Below, in pieces: positions 55,876 through 64,000 of a stretch of DNA of 64,000 nt (positions within the stretch are counted from its first letter, which is position 1; every line of letters begins with the position of its first letter). Origin of the DNA: Clostridia bacterium (GTDB lineage Bacteria > Bacillota > Clostridia > Oscillospirales > SIG627). The notes under the pieces are model-generated. The model was not told where the DNA came from, made no database searches, and saw only the letters and a list, made by a program, of their open reading frames with translations. A program made the translations under genes and the position numbers. The DNA is taken from assembly GCA_017520825.1 (NCBI GenBank), contig JAFXEX010000005.1, positions 1 to 64,000 of the forward strand, written 5' to 3'.

Positions 55876-56090
55876 AAAAAAATAAACCCTTGCCCGTTTG
55901 GGCAAGGGTGCTTGTAACACGGTTCCACCTTGTGTTTAACTCTTTTCCGCTTAACGCACGGTGACGGCATACTCATCGCACACAGCTCTTGGAGTGGTCT
56001 TCCCTCCGATAGTTACACGGGGGACTTTCAGCATTTGTCCCTCTCTCTGTGGTGCTTTCACGGAAGTACTCTTTCCAGTCAATGCTTTTA
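55876..56090 (-). promoter_or_regulatory. threonine T-box riboswitch leader of thrS
   Basis: On the minus strand: stem I region with AGAGAGAGGG, candidate specifier ACC at 55998-55996 (in GAAGACCACTCC), T-box core AAGGTGGAACCGTG (55931-55918), and a terminator CCCTTGCCC-AAAC-GGGCAAGGG with a T run (55908-55876). ACC is a threonine codon. Uncharged tRNA-Thr should turn on thrS and probably the DUF975 and rubrerythrin genes behind it. Confidence 0.92.
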
Positions 56091-56094
56091 AGTA

Positions 56095-56123
56095 ATTATA
56101 ATACCAAACCACAGTTTTGTCAA
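56095..56123 (-). promoter_or_regulatory. promoter of thrS
   Basis: Full consensus TTGACA (56123-56118), 17-bp spacer, TATAAT (56100-56095). Confidence 0.9.
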
Positions 56124-56149
56124 GAAGTAATTTTGTTGTATATAACGTA

Positions 56150-56178
56150 TTGACAAATTGTTTACAGTATTGTATAAT
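56150..56178 (+). promoter_or_regulatory. promoter of the citrate-2-oxoglutarate operon
   Basis: Full consensus TTGACA (56150-56155), 17-bp spacer, TATAAT (56173-56178), divergent from thrS. Confidence 0.9.
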
Positions 56179-56188
56179 TGTATACAAT
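56177..56188. promoter_or_regulatory. palindromic operator candidate at the citrate operon start
   Basis: ATTGTATACAAT is a perfect 12-bp dyad placed between the -10 and the expected transcription start, followed by a half-site-like CATACAAT. A bound repressor here would block the promoter. The TTGTATACAA core is of a kind often bound by GntR-family regulators; none is encoded nearby. Confidence 0.55.
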
Positions 56189-56217
56189 CATACAATTAGT
56201 TAGAGGAAGTGATACGA

Positions 56218-57582
56218 ATGATTAAAATTTCACCTAAAACAAACCTGCTTGAACAGAGTATATACCGATATTCCCTGCAGGACGTATCGGAGCCAAATCT
56301 TTACCGTGAAATATACACCTACAAAGACGTTCCCATGATTGCCTTCAACCACAGAAGAGTGCCTATGGGTATGCCCCAAGAGGTGTGGATAACAGATACC
56401 ACCTTCAGAGACGGAATGCAGTCACAGGCACCCTACAAGCCCGAGCAAATAGTTGAACTTTACAAGCTTTTGTCAAGACTTGGCGGACCTAAGGGTATTA
56501 TTCGTCAGACAGAATTTTTCGTATACAGTGAAAACGACAGAAAAGCTCTTGAAGCGTGTCAAAATCTGGGACTTCAATTCCCCGAAATCACTACCTGGAT
56601 AAGAGCAAGTCTCAATGACTTCAAGCTTATTCGAGATATGGGTATCAAGGAAACGGGCGTTCTTGTTTCCTGCTCAGACTACCATATTTTCAAGAAGCTT
56701 GGTATGACAAGAGGTCAGGCGTTAGAGCATTACAAAAAAACCATCAGCGCTGCCCTTGAGCTTGGAATCCGTCCAAGATGTCACTTCGAGGATATAACGA
56801 GAGCCGACTTCTACGGATTTGTTCTTCCTTTTGTAAACGAGCTGCAAAAAATGTCAGGTGAGTCGGGTATTCCCATTAAAATCCGTGCCTGCGACACTAT
56901 GGGCTACGGTGTTCCCTTCTCCGAGGTTGCTCTTCCCCGAAGCGTACCCGGTATTATTTACGGATTGCAGCACTATGCCGACGTGCCCAGTGAAATGATA
57001 GAATGGCACGGACACAACGACTTCTACAAGGGTGTTGCCAACGCCTCCTGCGCTTGGCTTTACGGCGCTTGCGGTGTAAACTGCTCGCTGCTTGGTATAG
57101 GCGAGAGAACGGGCAACGTTCCCCTTGAGGCAATGGTTATGGAATATGCTTCCCTGAGAGGAACCTTTGACGGAATGGATCCTACTGCAATTACCGATAT
57201 TGCAGAATTCTTCAAGAATGAAATTGGCTACAATATTGATCCTATGACCCCCTTCGTAGGTGAGAATTTCAACTGCACAAGAGCAGGAATTCACGCCGAC
57301 GGTCTTATTAAGGACGAGGAAATATACAACATTTTTGATACGGCAACAATTCTCAACAAGCCTGCGCAGGTAACTGTCAGCAGTACATCTGGTCTTGCAG
57401 GAATTGCTTATTGGATTAACGCGCACTACAACCTTAAGGGTGAAGATGCCGTTACCAAGAAAGATGACATCGTTATCTGGATAAAGACCAAGGTAGATGC
57501 CGAATACGATGAAGGCAGACAGACTGCTATGAGTACAGAGGAATTGGAAAGCCTTGTAATGCAGTACAGAAAGGAAAACTAA
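56218..57582 (+). CDS. probable Re-citrate synthase
   Basis: A 454-residue HMGL-like TIM-barrel enzyme of the isopropylmalate/homocitrate synthase superfamily, with ITDTTFRDGMQSQ (metal and acyl-CoA site), RACDTMGYGVPF and EWHGHNDFYKG (metal-binding histidines). Being directly followed by aconitase and isocitrate dehydrogenase points to Re-face citrate synthase (oxaloacetate plus acetyl-CoA to citrate), as described in Clostridium kluyveri, rather than isopropylmalate synthase. It has no leucine-regulatory C-terminal domain. The ATG at 56218 has AGGA 9 bases upstream. Confidence 0.82.
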   Translation: MIKISPKTNLLEQSIYRYSLQDVSEPNLYREIYTYKDVPMIAFNHRRVPMGMPQEVWITDTTFRDGMQSQAPYKPEQIVELYKLLSRLGGPKGIIRQTEFFVYSENDRKALEACQNLGLQFPEITTWIRASLNDFKLIRDMGIKETGVLVSCSDYHIFKKLGMTRGQALEHYKKTISAALELGIRPRCHFEDITRADFYGFVLPFVNELQKMSGESGIPIKIRACDTMGYGVPFSEVALPRSVPGIIYGLQHYADVPSEMIEWHGHNDFYKGVANASCAWLYGACGVNCSLLGIGERTGNVPLEAMVMEYASLRGTFDGMDPTAITDIAEFFKNEIGYNIDPMTPFVGENFNCTRAGIHADGLIKDEEIYNIFDTATILNKPAQVTVSSTSGLAGIAYWINAHYNLKGEDAVTKKDDIVIWIKTKVDAEYDEGRQTAMSTEELESLVMQYRKEN

Positions 57583-57583
57583 A

Positions 57584-59509
57584 ATGGGACTTACTATTGC
57601 ACAAAAAATAATTAAAGCTCATCTTGTTGAGGGAGATATGACTCCCGGCTCTGAGATTGCGCTTAAAATAGACCAGACTCTTACCCAGGATGCAACCGGT
57701 ACGATGGCGTACCTTGAATTTGAATCAATCGGTATAAAAAGAGTAAGAACCGAGCTTTCGGTTGCTTATATTGACCACAACACTCTCCAATCGGGATTTG
57801 AAAACGCTGACGACCACAGATATATTCAGTCTGTTGCCAAAAAGTACGGAATCCGTTTTTCACGTCCCGGCAACGGAATCTGCCATCAGGTACATCTGGA
57901 GCGCTTCGGCAAGCCCGGTAAAACACTTATCGGCTCTGACAGTCATACTCCAACTGGTGGTGGTATCGGTATGCTTGCAATGGGTGCAGGTGGTATGGAC
58001 GTTGCAGTTGCCATGGGTGGCGGCGCTTACTATATCACAATGCCCAAAATGATAAAGGTAAACCTTACGGGCAAGCTCAGACCCTGGGTAAGTGCAAAGG
58101 ACGTCAGTCTTGAAATACTTCGCATACTCTCTGTAAAGGGTGGCGTTGGCTACATAATCGAATGGGGTGGCGAGGGTGTTTCAACACTCACAGTACCTCA
58201 GCGTGCCACTATTACCAATATGGGAACAGAGCTTGGCGCTACCACCTCTATATTCCCTTCTGACGAGGTAACCGAGGCGTTCCTTGAAAGTCAGGGCAGA
58301 GTCGAGGACTATATACCTCTTGCTTCCGACCCCGACGCCGTTTACGACAGAATAATTGATATCAATCTGTCAGAGCTTAAGCCCCTGCTTGCCTGCCCTC
58401 ACTCCCCCGACAACATCAAGTCTGCCGAGGAATTGTCCGACACCAAGGTAGATCAGGTATGTATCGGCTCCTGCACAAACTCCTCTCTTGCAGATATGCT
58501 GAAGGTTGCGGCAATTCTCAAGGGAAAAACCATTGACCCAAGTGTAAGCCTTTCGGTTTCTCCCGGCTCAAAGCAGGTACTTACAATGCTTGCTGACTGT
58601 GGTGCCCTCAGTGACATTATCGCATCGGGCGCAAGAGTTCTTGAATGTGCTTGCGGTCCTTGCATCGGTATGGGATTTTCTCCCAATTCAGCAGGCGTAT
58701 CTTTGAGAACCTTTAACCGTAATTTTGAAGGCAGAAGCGGTACACGTGACGGTCAGGTTTATCTTGTTTCTCCCGAGGTTGCAGCAGCATCGGCGCTTAC
58801 AGGCTACATAACCGACCCAAGAACGTTGGGCGAATGTCCCGAAATAGTAATGCCCGATAAATTTAAAATCAACGATTCGGCAGTAATTCTACCAGCAAGC
58901 GTTGAGGAGGCAGACGACGTTGAGGTGCTTCGTGGTCCTAACATCAAGCCCTTCCCCGAGGCTTCTCCTCTTGAGGACAATCTGACGGCTCCCCTCACCT
59001 TAAAGGTTGGGGACAACATCACGACAGACCACATTATGCCTGCAGGCGCAAAAATTCTTCCCTACCGTTCAAACATTCCTTATCTTTCAAAGTTCTGCTT
59101 TGGCGTTTGCGACGAAACCTTCCCCGAAAGAGCCCTTGCATCAGGCAAGTCAATCATCGTGGGTGGTTCAAACTACGGACAGGGCTCCTCACGTGAGCAC
59201 GCAGCACTTGTGCCTCTCTACCTCGGCGTAAAGGCAGTTGTGGCAAAAAGCTTTGCAAGAATTCACGCTGCAAACCTTATAAACGCAGGCATTCTGCCTC
59301 TTACCTTTAAGAATGCCGAAGATTACGACAAGCTAAATCAGGGTGACAGTCTTGAAATCGACGGTCTTTTTGAGGCGCTCAAGACGGGTAGTGCTACTCT
59401 TAAAAATACAACTACCGGTGAAAGCTTTGAGCTTTCCTGCGAGTTTTCCGAGCGTCAGCAAAAGATGCTTCTTGCAGGTGGACTTCTGAAATATACGAAA
59501 GGTGAATAA
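57584..59509 (+). CDS. aconitate hydratase
   Basis: A 641-residue [4Fe-4S] enzyme isomerising citrate to isocitrate. Cluster cysteines are in [10 protein letters not shown] and [22 protein letters not shown] and [15 protein letters not shown] are active-site signatures. Its length and order are of the short, IPMI-like aconitase type found in many anaerobes. It starts one base after the previous stop; AAAGGA lies upstream. Confidence 0.94.
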   Translation: MGLTIAQKIIKAHLVEGDMTPGSEIALKIDQTLTQDATGTMAYLEFESIGIKRVRTELSVAYIDHNTLQSGFENADDHRYIQSVAKKYGIRFSRPGNGICHQVHLERFGKPGKTLIGSDSHTPTGGGIGMLAMGAGGMDVAVAMGGGAYYITMPKMIKVNLTGKLRPWVSAKDVSLEILRILSVKGGVGYIIEWGGEGVSTLTVPQRATITNMGTELGATTSIFPSDEVTEAFLESQGRVEDYIPLASDPDAVYDRIIDINLSELKPLLACPHSPDNIKSAEELSDTKVDQVCIGSCTNSSLADMLKVAAILKGKTIDPSVSLSVSPGSKQVLTMLADCGALSDIIASGARVLECACGPCIGMGFSPNSAGVSLRTFNRNFEGRSGTRDGQVYLVSPEVAAASALTGYITDPRTLGECPEIVMPDKFKINDSAVILPASVEEADDVEVLRGPNIKPFPEASPLEDNLTAPLTLKVGDNITTDHIMPAGAKILPYRSNIPYLSKFCFGVCDETFPERALASGKSIIVGGSNYGQGSSREHAALVPLYLGVKAVVAKSFARIHAANLINAGILPLTFKNAEDYDKLNQGDSLEIDGLFEALKTGSATLKNTTTGESFELSCEFSERQQKMLLAGGLLKYTKGE

Positions 59510-59511
59510 GT

Positions 59512-60726
59512 ATGGAAAAAATAAAAATGCTAACACCCCTCGTTGAGATGGATGGCGACGAAATGACCCGAATACTCTGGAAGATGATAAAGGACGAGCT
59601 TCTTCTCCCCTTCGTTGACCTTAAAACAGAGTATTACGACCTTGGCTTGCCCGAGCGTGAAAAGACTAAGGACAAGGTAACCTTTGACTCGGCTTATGCT
59701 ACACAAAAGTACGGCGTTGCTGTAAAGTGCGCTACCATTACCCCTAACAAGCAGAGAGTTGAAGAATACAATCTTACGGAAATGTGGAAGAGCCCCAACG
59801 GAACAATCCGTGCTATACTTGACGGTACCGTTTTCCGTGCTCCCATTATTATTGATTCAATAAAGCCCGTTGTAAAGAATTGGAAAAAGCCTATAACTAT
59901 CGCACGTCACGCTTACGGCGACGTATATAAGGCATCTGAAATGAGAATTGAGGGTGAGGGCAAGGCTGAGCTTGTATTTACCGATAAGAACGGAAATGAG
60001 ACGAGAGAGGTAATCTACGACTTTGAATGTCCCGGCGTTCTTCAGGGTCAGTACAACAAGGATAGCTCTATCGAATCCTTTGCACATTCCTGCTTCAAAT
60101 ATGCTATAGACACAAAGCAGGATCTCTGGTTCTCAACCAAGGATACTATTTCAAAGAAATACGACCAGACCTTCAAGCTTCTTTTCCAGGATATTTTTGA
60201 AAAGAACTACAAGGCTAAATTTGATGAGCTTGGAATTGAATACTTCTACACGCTTATTGACGACGCAGTTGCACGCGTTATCAGAAGTGAGGGTGGTTAC
60301 ATCTGGGCTTGTAAGAACTATGACGGCGACGTAATGAGCGATATGGTTTCTACAGCATTCGGCTCACTTGCTATGATGACCTCGGTGCTTGTATCTCCCG
60401 ACGGAAAATATGAGTACGAGGCAGCTCACGGAACTGTTACCCGTCACTATTACAAATATCTCAAGGGTGAGGAAACCTCCACAAACCCCATGGCTACAAT
60501 CTATGCGTGGTCGGGCGCTCTCCGTAAGAGAGGCGAGCTTGACGGACTGGGTGACCTTGTGGATTTTGCAAACAAGCTTGAAGAGGCTTGTATCAAGACT
60601 CTTGACGACGGCATTATGACAAAGGACCTTGTGGGACTTGTCAGCGAAGGCTTTAAGGCTACAGCCGTTAATTCGGCCGATTTCATAAAGGCTATTCGCG
60701 AGAGACTTGAAGCGTCATTGGCTTAA
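59512..60726 (+). CDS. icd: isocitrate dehydrogenase, NADP-type
   Basis: A 404-residue homodimer-type (eukaryote-like, type II) enzyme forming 2-oxoglutarate. It has [11 protein letters not shown], the isocitrate-binding [42 protein letters not shown] and [13 protein letters not shown], whose HGTVTRH favours NADP. The loop reads [11 protein letters not shown] rather than the commoner NILGGTVFREP. It ends the operon, which supplies 2-oxoglutarate for glutamate. Confidence 0.95.
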   Translation: MEKIKMLTPLVEMDGDEMTRILWKMIKDELLLPFVDLKTEYYDLGLPEREKTKDKVTFDSAYATQKYGVAVKCATITPNKQRVEEYNLTEMWKSPNGTIRAILDGTVFRAPIIIDSIKPVVKNWKKPITIARHAYGDVYKASEMRIEGEGKAELVFTDKNGNETREVIYDFECPGVLQGQYNKDSSIESFAHSCFKYAIDTKQDLWFSTKDTISKKYDQTFKLLFQDIFEKNYKAKFDELGIEYFYTLIDDAVARVIRSEGGYIWACKNYDGDVMSDMVSTAFGSLAMMTSVLVSPDGKYEYEAAHGTVTRHYYKYLKGEETSTNPMATIYAWSGALRKRGELDGLGDLVDFANKLEEACIKTLDDGIMTKDLVGLVSEGFKATAVNSADFIKAIRERLEASLA

Positions 60727-60734
60727 GGCTTATT

Positions 60735-60768
60735 AAAAGAGGATACGTTCAGTGTCCTCTTTTCGTTT
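60735..60768 (+). terminator. terminator of the citrate operon
   Basis: A 12-bp stem with one G-T pair (60735-60746 with 60752-60763), followed by a T-rich tract. Confidence 0.85.
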
Positions 60769-60780
60769 TAAAAGCTTTTA

Positions 60781-60809
60781 TTGATATTTATAACGTTCTG
60801 TGATATACT
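60781..60809 (+). promoter_or_regulatory. promoter of the ccdA operon
   Basis: TTGATA (60781-60786), 17-bp spacer ending TGTGA, TATACT (60804-60809), 30 bases before ccdA. Confidence 0.78.
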
Positions 60810-60838
60810 AAAAACAAGAATATATAAAGAGGAATAAT

Positions 60839-61498
60839 ATGCAATATTTCATAACCTTCCTTGAAGGAATAATTACCTTTATATCGCCCTGCCTTTTGCC
60901 TATGCTCCCCATATACGTTTCATATTTTTCGGCAGGTGGTGAAAAGTCTTCGAAAAAGACTCTCCTGAATTCCGTTGGCTTTGTGCTTGGATTTACGGTG
61001 CTATTTGTGTCTATGGGAGCTTTGGCAGGAACACTGGGAAGCTTTCTGACAAGGTATCAGAGAATATTGAATATCGTCTGTGGACTTGTAGTAATATTCT
61101 TCGGATTGAATTTTTTAGGAATATTTAATATCAATTTTGCCGGTAAAGGAAATAGCGCTAACACAGAAAATCTGGGCTTCTTTTCTTCATTTGTATTTGG
61201 GCTTGTGTTTTCGGTGAGCTGGACACCCTGCGTCAGTGCTTTTCTTGGTTCTGCTTTAATGCTGGCATCTCAAAGAGGGCATACGTTAGAGGGTATATAT
61301 CTGCTTTTGTTATACTCCTTGGGGCTTGGAATTCCCTTCGTATTCAGTGCGTTGCTGATTGACAGACTAAAATCAGTATTTAATACAATCAAGCGTTATT
61401 ACAAGGTTATAAATACCGTCTGTGGAGCATTCCTCGTGGTTATAGGAATTCTTATGGCGACGGGCTTGCTGGGAAAATTCTTAGCACTATTGAGTTGA
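60839..61498 (+). CDS. ccdA: CcdA thiol-disulfide transmembrane protein
   Basis: A 219-residue six-helix membrane protein that carries reducing power from cytosolic thioredoxin to extracytoplasmic thiol proteins. The redox cysteines are C18 (ISPCLLPMLP) and C131 (SWTPCVSAFLG). GAGGAA lies before the start. The thioredoxin-like gene 10 bases downstream is its natural partner. No cytochrome c genes are seen. Confidence 0.93.
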   Translation: MQYFITFLEGIITFISPCLLPMLPIYVSYFSAGGEKSSKKTLLNSVGFVLGFTVLFVSMGALAGTLGSFLTRYQRILNIVCGLVVIFFGLNFLGIFNINFAGKGNSANTENLGFFSSFVFGLVFSVSWTPCVSAFLGSALMLASQRGHTLEGIYLLLLYSLGLGIPFVFSALLIDRLKSVFNTIKRYYKVINTVCGAFLVVIGILMATGLLGKFLALLS

Positions 61499-61508
61499 GA
61501 GGAATAAT

Positions 61509-62108
61509 ATGAATAAAAAAGGTCTTATAATAGGCTTCATCGTTTTTGTAGCTCTTATTGTGGGAGCGTCGGTTTTATATAATAATCTAAAAGATGACAA
61601 TACTCCAAACACTCTTATTACCTACGAGGAAAAGGAAGGAGAATTGGAAAACGCAGAGGACTCTAATGATGACGTTGACAAATCTAAATTTATTGCCCCG
61701 GATTTTACAGTATACGATTCCGACGGAAATGCAGTAAAGCTTTCCGACCTTAAAGGAAAGCCCGTTATACTCAACTTCTGGGCAAGCTGGTGCCCTCCAT
61801 GTAAAAGTGAGATGCCTGACTTCAACGAAAAATACCTTGATTACAAGGATAATATACACTTTATGATGGTAAATCTTACCGATGGATATCAGGAAACGCA
61901 AAGCAGTGCAGAGGAGTTTTTAGCTTCTACTGACTACGTATTTCCCGTTTACTTTGACACAGATCTTGATGCAGCCTACACCTACGGCATTTCGTCTGTT
62001 CCACAAACCTATTTTATTGACGCCGACGGTGTTCTCGTAACGGGTGCAACGGGTGCTTTAAGTGCTGAAATCCTGCAATTAGGAATAGATTATATATACT
62101 CGGAATAA
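61509..62108 (+). CDS. TlpA/ResA-like membrane-anchored thioredoxin
   Basis: A 199-residue protein with an N-terminal membrane anchor (about 5-25), an acidic linker and a thioredoxin domain with WASWCPPC (C95, C98), and the cis-proline in SVPQTYFIDADG. It faces outside and reduces disulfides there, recharged by CcdA. GAGGAA precedes the start. Confidence 0.92.
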   Translation: MNKKGLIIGFIVFVALIVGASVLYNNLKDDNTPNTLITYEEKEGELENAEDSNDDVDKSKFIAPDFTVYDSDGNAVKLSDLKGKPVILNFWASWCPPCKSEMPDFNEKYLDYKDNIHFMMVNLTDGYQETQSSAEEFLASTDYVFPVYFDTDLDAAYTYGISSVPQTYFIDADGVLVTGATGALSAEILQLGIDYIYSE

Positions 62109-62130
62109 AGTATTATCTACAGAGGTAAAA

Positions 62131-62946
62131 ATGTCACGTAAACTGTTTTGTCAGATTTCTCCAACAACTTATAAAATATCGGTTTTAAAATGCAGAATTG
62201 TTCGGACTCTTCGCAATATATTTGGTGCGCAACGCTTTGCAAAAGCCAAACAACAAGAGCCTCTCCCCGTAGTAATATATAAACACAATTCTCTCATAAG
62301 GCGAAAATTAGGAAATACAGATCTGGAATTGCAGGAAAATAAAGCCGTCAATCTTGCGTTAAGCACTCCAAAGGTAAACGGTATTATCATTCGTCCAGGC
62401 GAAGTTTTTTCCTTTTGGAAGCTGGTTGGAAATCCAACAACTAAAAAAGGGTATAAAGAGGGGGTGGTACTCGTCAACTCACACACCGAAAGAGGTATAG
62501 GTGGTGGGTTGTGTCAGTTTACCAACCTCATACACTGGATGATTTTACATACGCCTCTTAAAATCGTTGAGCATCATCACCACGATGGCTTTGACCTTTT
62601 TCCCGACTTCAACCGTCAAGTGCCCTTTGGAACAGGCACGTCAATATTCTACAATTACTTGGATTATCGGTTTGAAAATGATTCGGACATAACCTATCAG
62701 ATAATTGTTTACGTTACCGATACTCACCTTTGTGGCGAGCTTAGAGCAGATAAAGCTCTGAGTGTAAAATATCACATAAGCGCAGAAAACGAGCACTTTG
62801 TTCGCCGTGACGATTGTATTTATCGCAAAGGCTCTGTCTATCGAAGCTGTATTGACAAGCACAGTGGAAACCTACTCTTCCGTGAATTGCTTAAAGATAA
62901 TGATGCCAAGGTTATGTATGATACCTCTAATCTAACCGTTGAATAA
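62131..62946 (+). CDS. VanW family protein
   Basis: A 271-residue VanW-like protein with the family core RPGEVFSFWKLVGNPTTKKGY, GIGGGLCQFTNLIHWM and HHHHDGFDLFPD. VanW is found in some vancomycin-resistance clusters but its activity is unknown, and no van genes are present, so no resistance can be concluded. No signal peptide. AGAGG precedes the ATG. It probably shares the ccdA transcript. Confidence 0.88.
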   Translation: MSRKLFCQISPTTYKISVLKCRIVRTLRNIFGAQRFAKAKQQEPLPVVIYKHNSLIRRKLGNTDLELQENKAVNLALSTPKVNGIIIRPGEVFSFWKLVGNPTTKKGYKEGVVLVNSHTERGIGGGLCQFTNLIHWMILHTPLKIVEHHHHDGFDLFPDFNRQVPFGTGTSIFYNYLDYRFENDSDITYQIIVYVTDTHLCGELRADKALSVKYHISAENEHFVRRDDCIYRKGSVYRSCIDKHSGNLLFRELLKDNDAKVMYDTSNLTVE

Positions 62947-62980
62947 AAGGTCACCCGAAATACTTTCAGGTGACCTTTTT
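62945..62980. terminator. bidirectional terminator between vanW and rqcH
   Basis: An 11-bp stem plus a 4-bp inner stem (total about 62945-62980), with A's before and T's after, between convergent genes. Confidence 0.88.
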
Positions 62981-62981
62981 A

Positions 62982-64000
62982 TTACTTTATAATCGTCTTT
63001 TCAAGCTCTTGTCTGTCGGGGGTAACGTACGCCGTCCAATAGGTCGTATAGGTCACAAAGCCCGGCTTTGCAGAGGACGGCTTTTTTACATGCTTGATAA
63101 GTGTATAATCGACGGCAACGTTGTCGCCCTCAGCAGAAGAATACATTGCAGCAAGGCTTGCAGCAAAGGTGAAATCCTCGGCAGGTGGTTCTTCTCCGTT
63201 AGTCTTTAATATAACGTGGCTTCCTGCAAGATTTTTCACGTGGAACCACCAATCCGTTTTTTCGGCAAATTTTGTAGTGAGCCAATCGTTTTGCAGATTA
63301 TTTTTACCTATATAAACTTCAAGTCCCGACGGTGATACGGCACGCAAAGGCTTGACCTTTTTCTTTTTATCTGCCGTTTTCAGCTTTTTACGGTCACGCT
63401 TGGCGTAGCCCCACATTGAAAGCTCCTCACGAAGCTCGTCAAGGTCGGCTTCAGTTTCTGCACGGGACAGACTATCCAAAATTGCGTCGACGTATTTCAG
63501 CTCTCCCTTTGCTTCCTCGATCTGCTTGGTAAGCTCTCCCCTTGCATTTTTCTTTCGGTTGTACTTTTTATAATAGCGCTGAGCGTTTTGCGAGGGTGAT
63601 AAACGCTCGTCAAGCTCTACAGTAACCTCAGGATAGCCTTCCTCGGAATAATCTATGGCCTTTACCTGTCGGTCTCCCCTCTTTATCCGATACATTTCCT
63701 GTGAAATAAGGTCACCACATTTACGGCAGTATTCCATTGTATCGGTATCCACGAGCTCAGCTTCCTGCGTTTCAATTTTTTTGAGCAATCTGTTCTGACT
63801 TTTAAGAAGCAAATGGAATATATCCTGTGAGCGTTGCTTCATTCGTTCTGCCTTATCCCTCTTGGTAAAGAATGCATCGATAAGGTCGGATACACTGTCA
63901 ACGGGCTTGACCACTGCTTTGTTTTCGTACTGTCTGATATCGATAAAGGAATACTCAAAGGGAACGTCTGGGGTCTCGGCACGGCAAATGAGACAAGGGT
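62982..64000 (-). CDS. rqcH: RqcH (NFACT) ribosome quality control protein, 5' part outside window
   Basis: About 339 C-terminal residues of a protein usually near 570-590 residues; the frame stays open to the window edge. RqcH binds stalled 50S-peptidyl-tRNA and adds alanine tails. Visible parts are the end of the NFACT-N region (PCLICRAETP, YENKAVVKPVDS), the coiled-coil arms with YCRKCGDL, and the NFACT-R domain VYIGKNNLQNDWLTTKFA and WWFHVKNLAGSHVIL. The GTG at 63914 is an internal codon, not a start. Confidence 0.92.
   Translation of the reverse strand, partial: PCLICRAETPDVPFEYSFIDIRQYENKAVVKPVDSVSDLIDAFFTKRDKAERMKQRSQDIFHLLLKSQNRLLKKIETQEAELVDTDTMEYCRKCGDLISQEMYRIKRGDRQVKAIDYSEEGYPEVTVELDERLSPSQNAQRYYKKYNRKKNARGELTKQIEEAKGELKYVDAILDSLSRAETEADLDELREELSMWGYAKRDRKKLKTADKKKKVKPLRAVSPSGLEVYIGKNNLQNDWLTTKFAEKTDWWFHVKNLAGSHVILKTNGEEPPAEDFTFAASLAAMYSSAEGDNVAVDYTLIKHVKKPSSAKPGFVTYTTYWTAYVTPDRQELEKTIIK

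Noticed and set aside
62131..62946. Vancomycin resistance determinant
   Set aside because: Only a VanW-like protein is present; vanH/A/X/R/S are absent and VanW alone is common in susceptible Clostridia.
63914..63914. GTG at 63914 as the start of the last gene
   Set aside because: The frame continues upstream to the window edge with NFACT-like sequence, so the gene is cut by the window, not started here.

Overview
The window looks like chromosomal DNA of an anaerobic, low-to-mid GC Clostridia-type bacterium, probably uncultured and host- or gut-associated. The evidence is S-layer-homology surface proteins, T-box leaders, rubrerythrin, a bacterial V-type ATPase in the enterococcal/clostridial gene order, a probable Re-type citrate synthase, a SpoVB-like flippase and a VanW protein. 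Genus cannot be told from sequence alone. Nineteen promoters were found by eye, all with 17-bp spacers; about half carry TGTG just before the -10 box.

Layout. 1-320: a terminator, two small palindromes, a tRNA-Ser-like 3' fragment and a promoter. 318-7886: two convergent secreted S-layer-anchored proteins, one with a glycosidase-like barrel and one with a phosphodiester-glycosidase (NAGPA) domain. 8088-13578: T-box-controlled trpB, a DUF554 membrane protein and a type-2-like ileS. 13681-19002: a cardiolipin synthase, GH106-like and lipoprotein gene group. 19198-22856: pyk, yigZ, hflX, rpmE. 23019-26236: tRNA-Leu, then a low-GC cassette (DeoR regulator, Zn dehydrogenase, pentulose-phosphate-type epimerase) bracketed by an imperfect inverted repeat. 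26249-33729: an amino-acid permease and the thyA-folA-methyltransferase-gltX-glnS operon. 33796-37616: a small membrane protein, a flippase, nnrD and a lipid kinase.

37807-41186: an operon of three paralogous metallophosphoesterases; the second and third carry an N-terminal rubredoxin-like four-cysteine knuckle. 41363-49616: a nine-gene V-type ATPase operon (order F-I-K-E-C-G-A-B-D) whose rotor subunit keeps all residues of the Enterococcus Na+ site. 49693-51380: a cytidylate-kinase-like gene and cysK, divergent. 51379-51753: a striking non-coding element with a 17-bp terminal inverted repeat and eight CGATAT boxes, four in each orientation, separating small hairpins. 51752-56123: Fe-alcohol dehydrogenase, rubrerythrin, DUF975 and a TGS-less thrS behind a threonine T-box. 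56150-60726: Re-citrate synthase, aconitase and isocitrate dehydrogenase, giving a complete oxaloacetate-to-2-oxoglutarate branch. 60781-62946: CcdA, a TlpA-like thioredoxin and VanW. 62982-64000: the C-terminal part of rqcH, running off the window.

How the parts fit: most of the window is housekeeping (translation, nucleotide synthesis, lipid and redox metabolism). The non-routine parts are the rubredoxin-phosphoesterase operon, the nested hairpin element, the inverted-repeat-bracketed sugar cassette and the S-layer enzyme pair.
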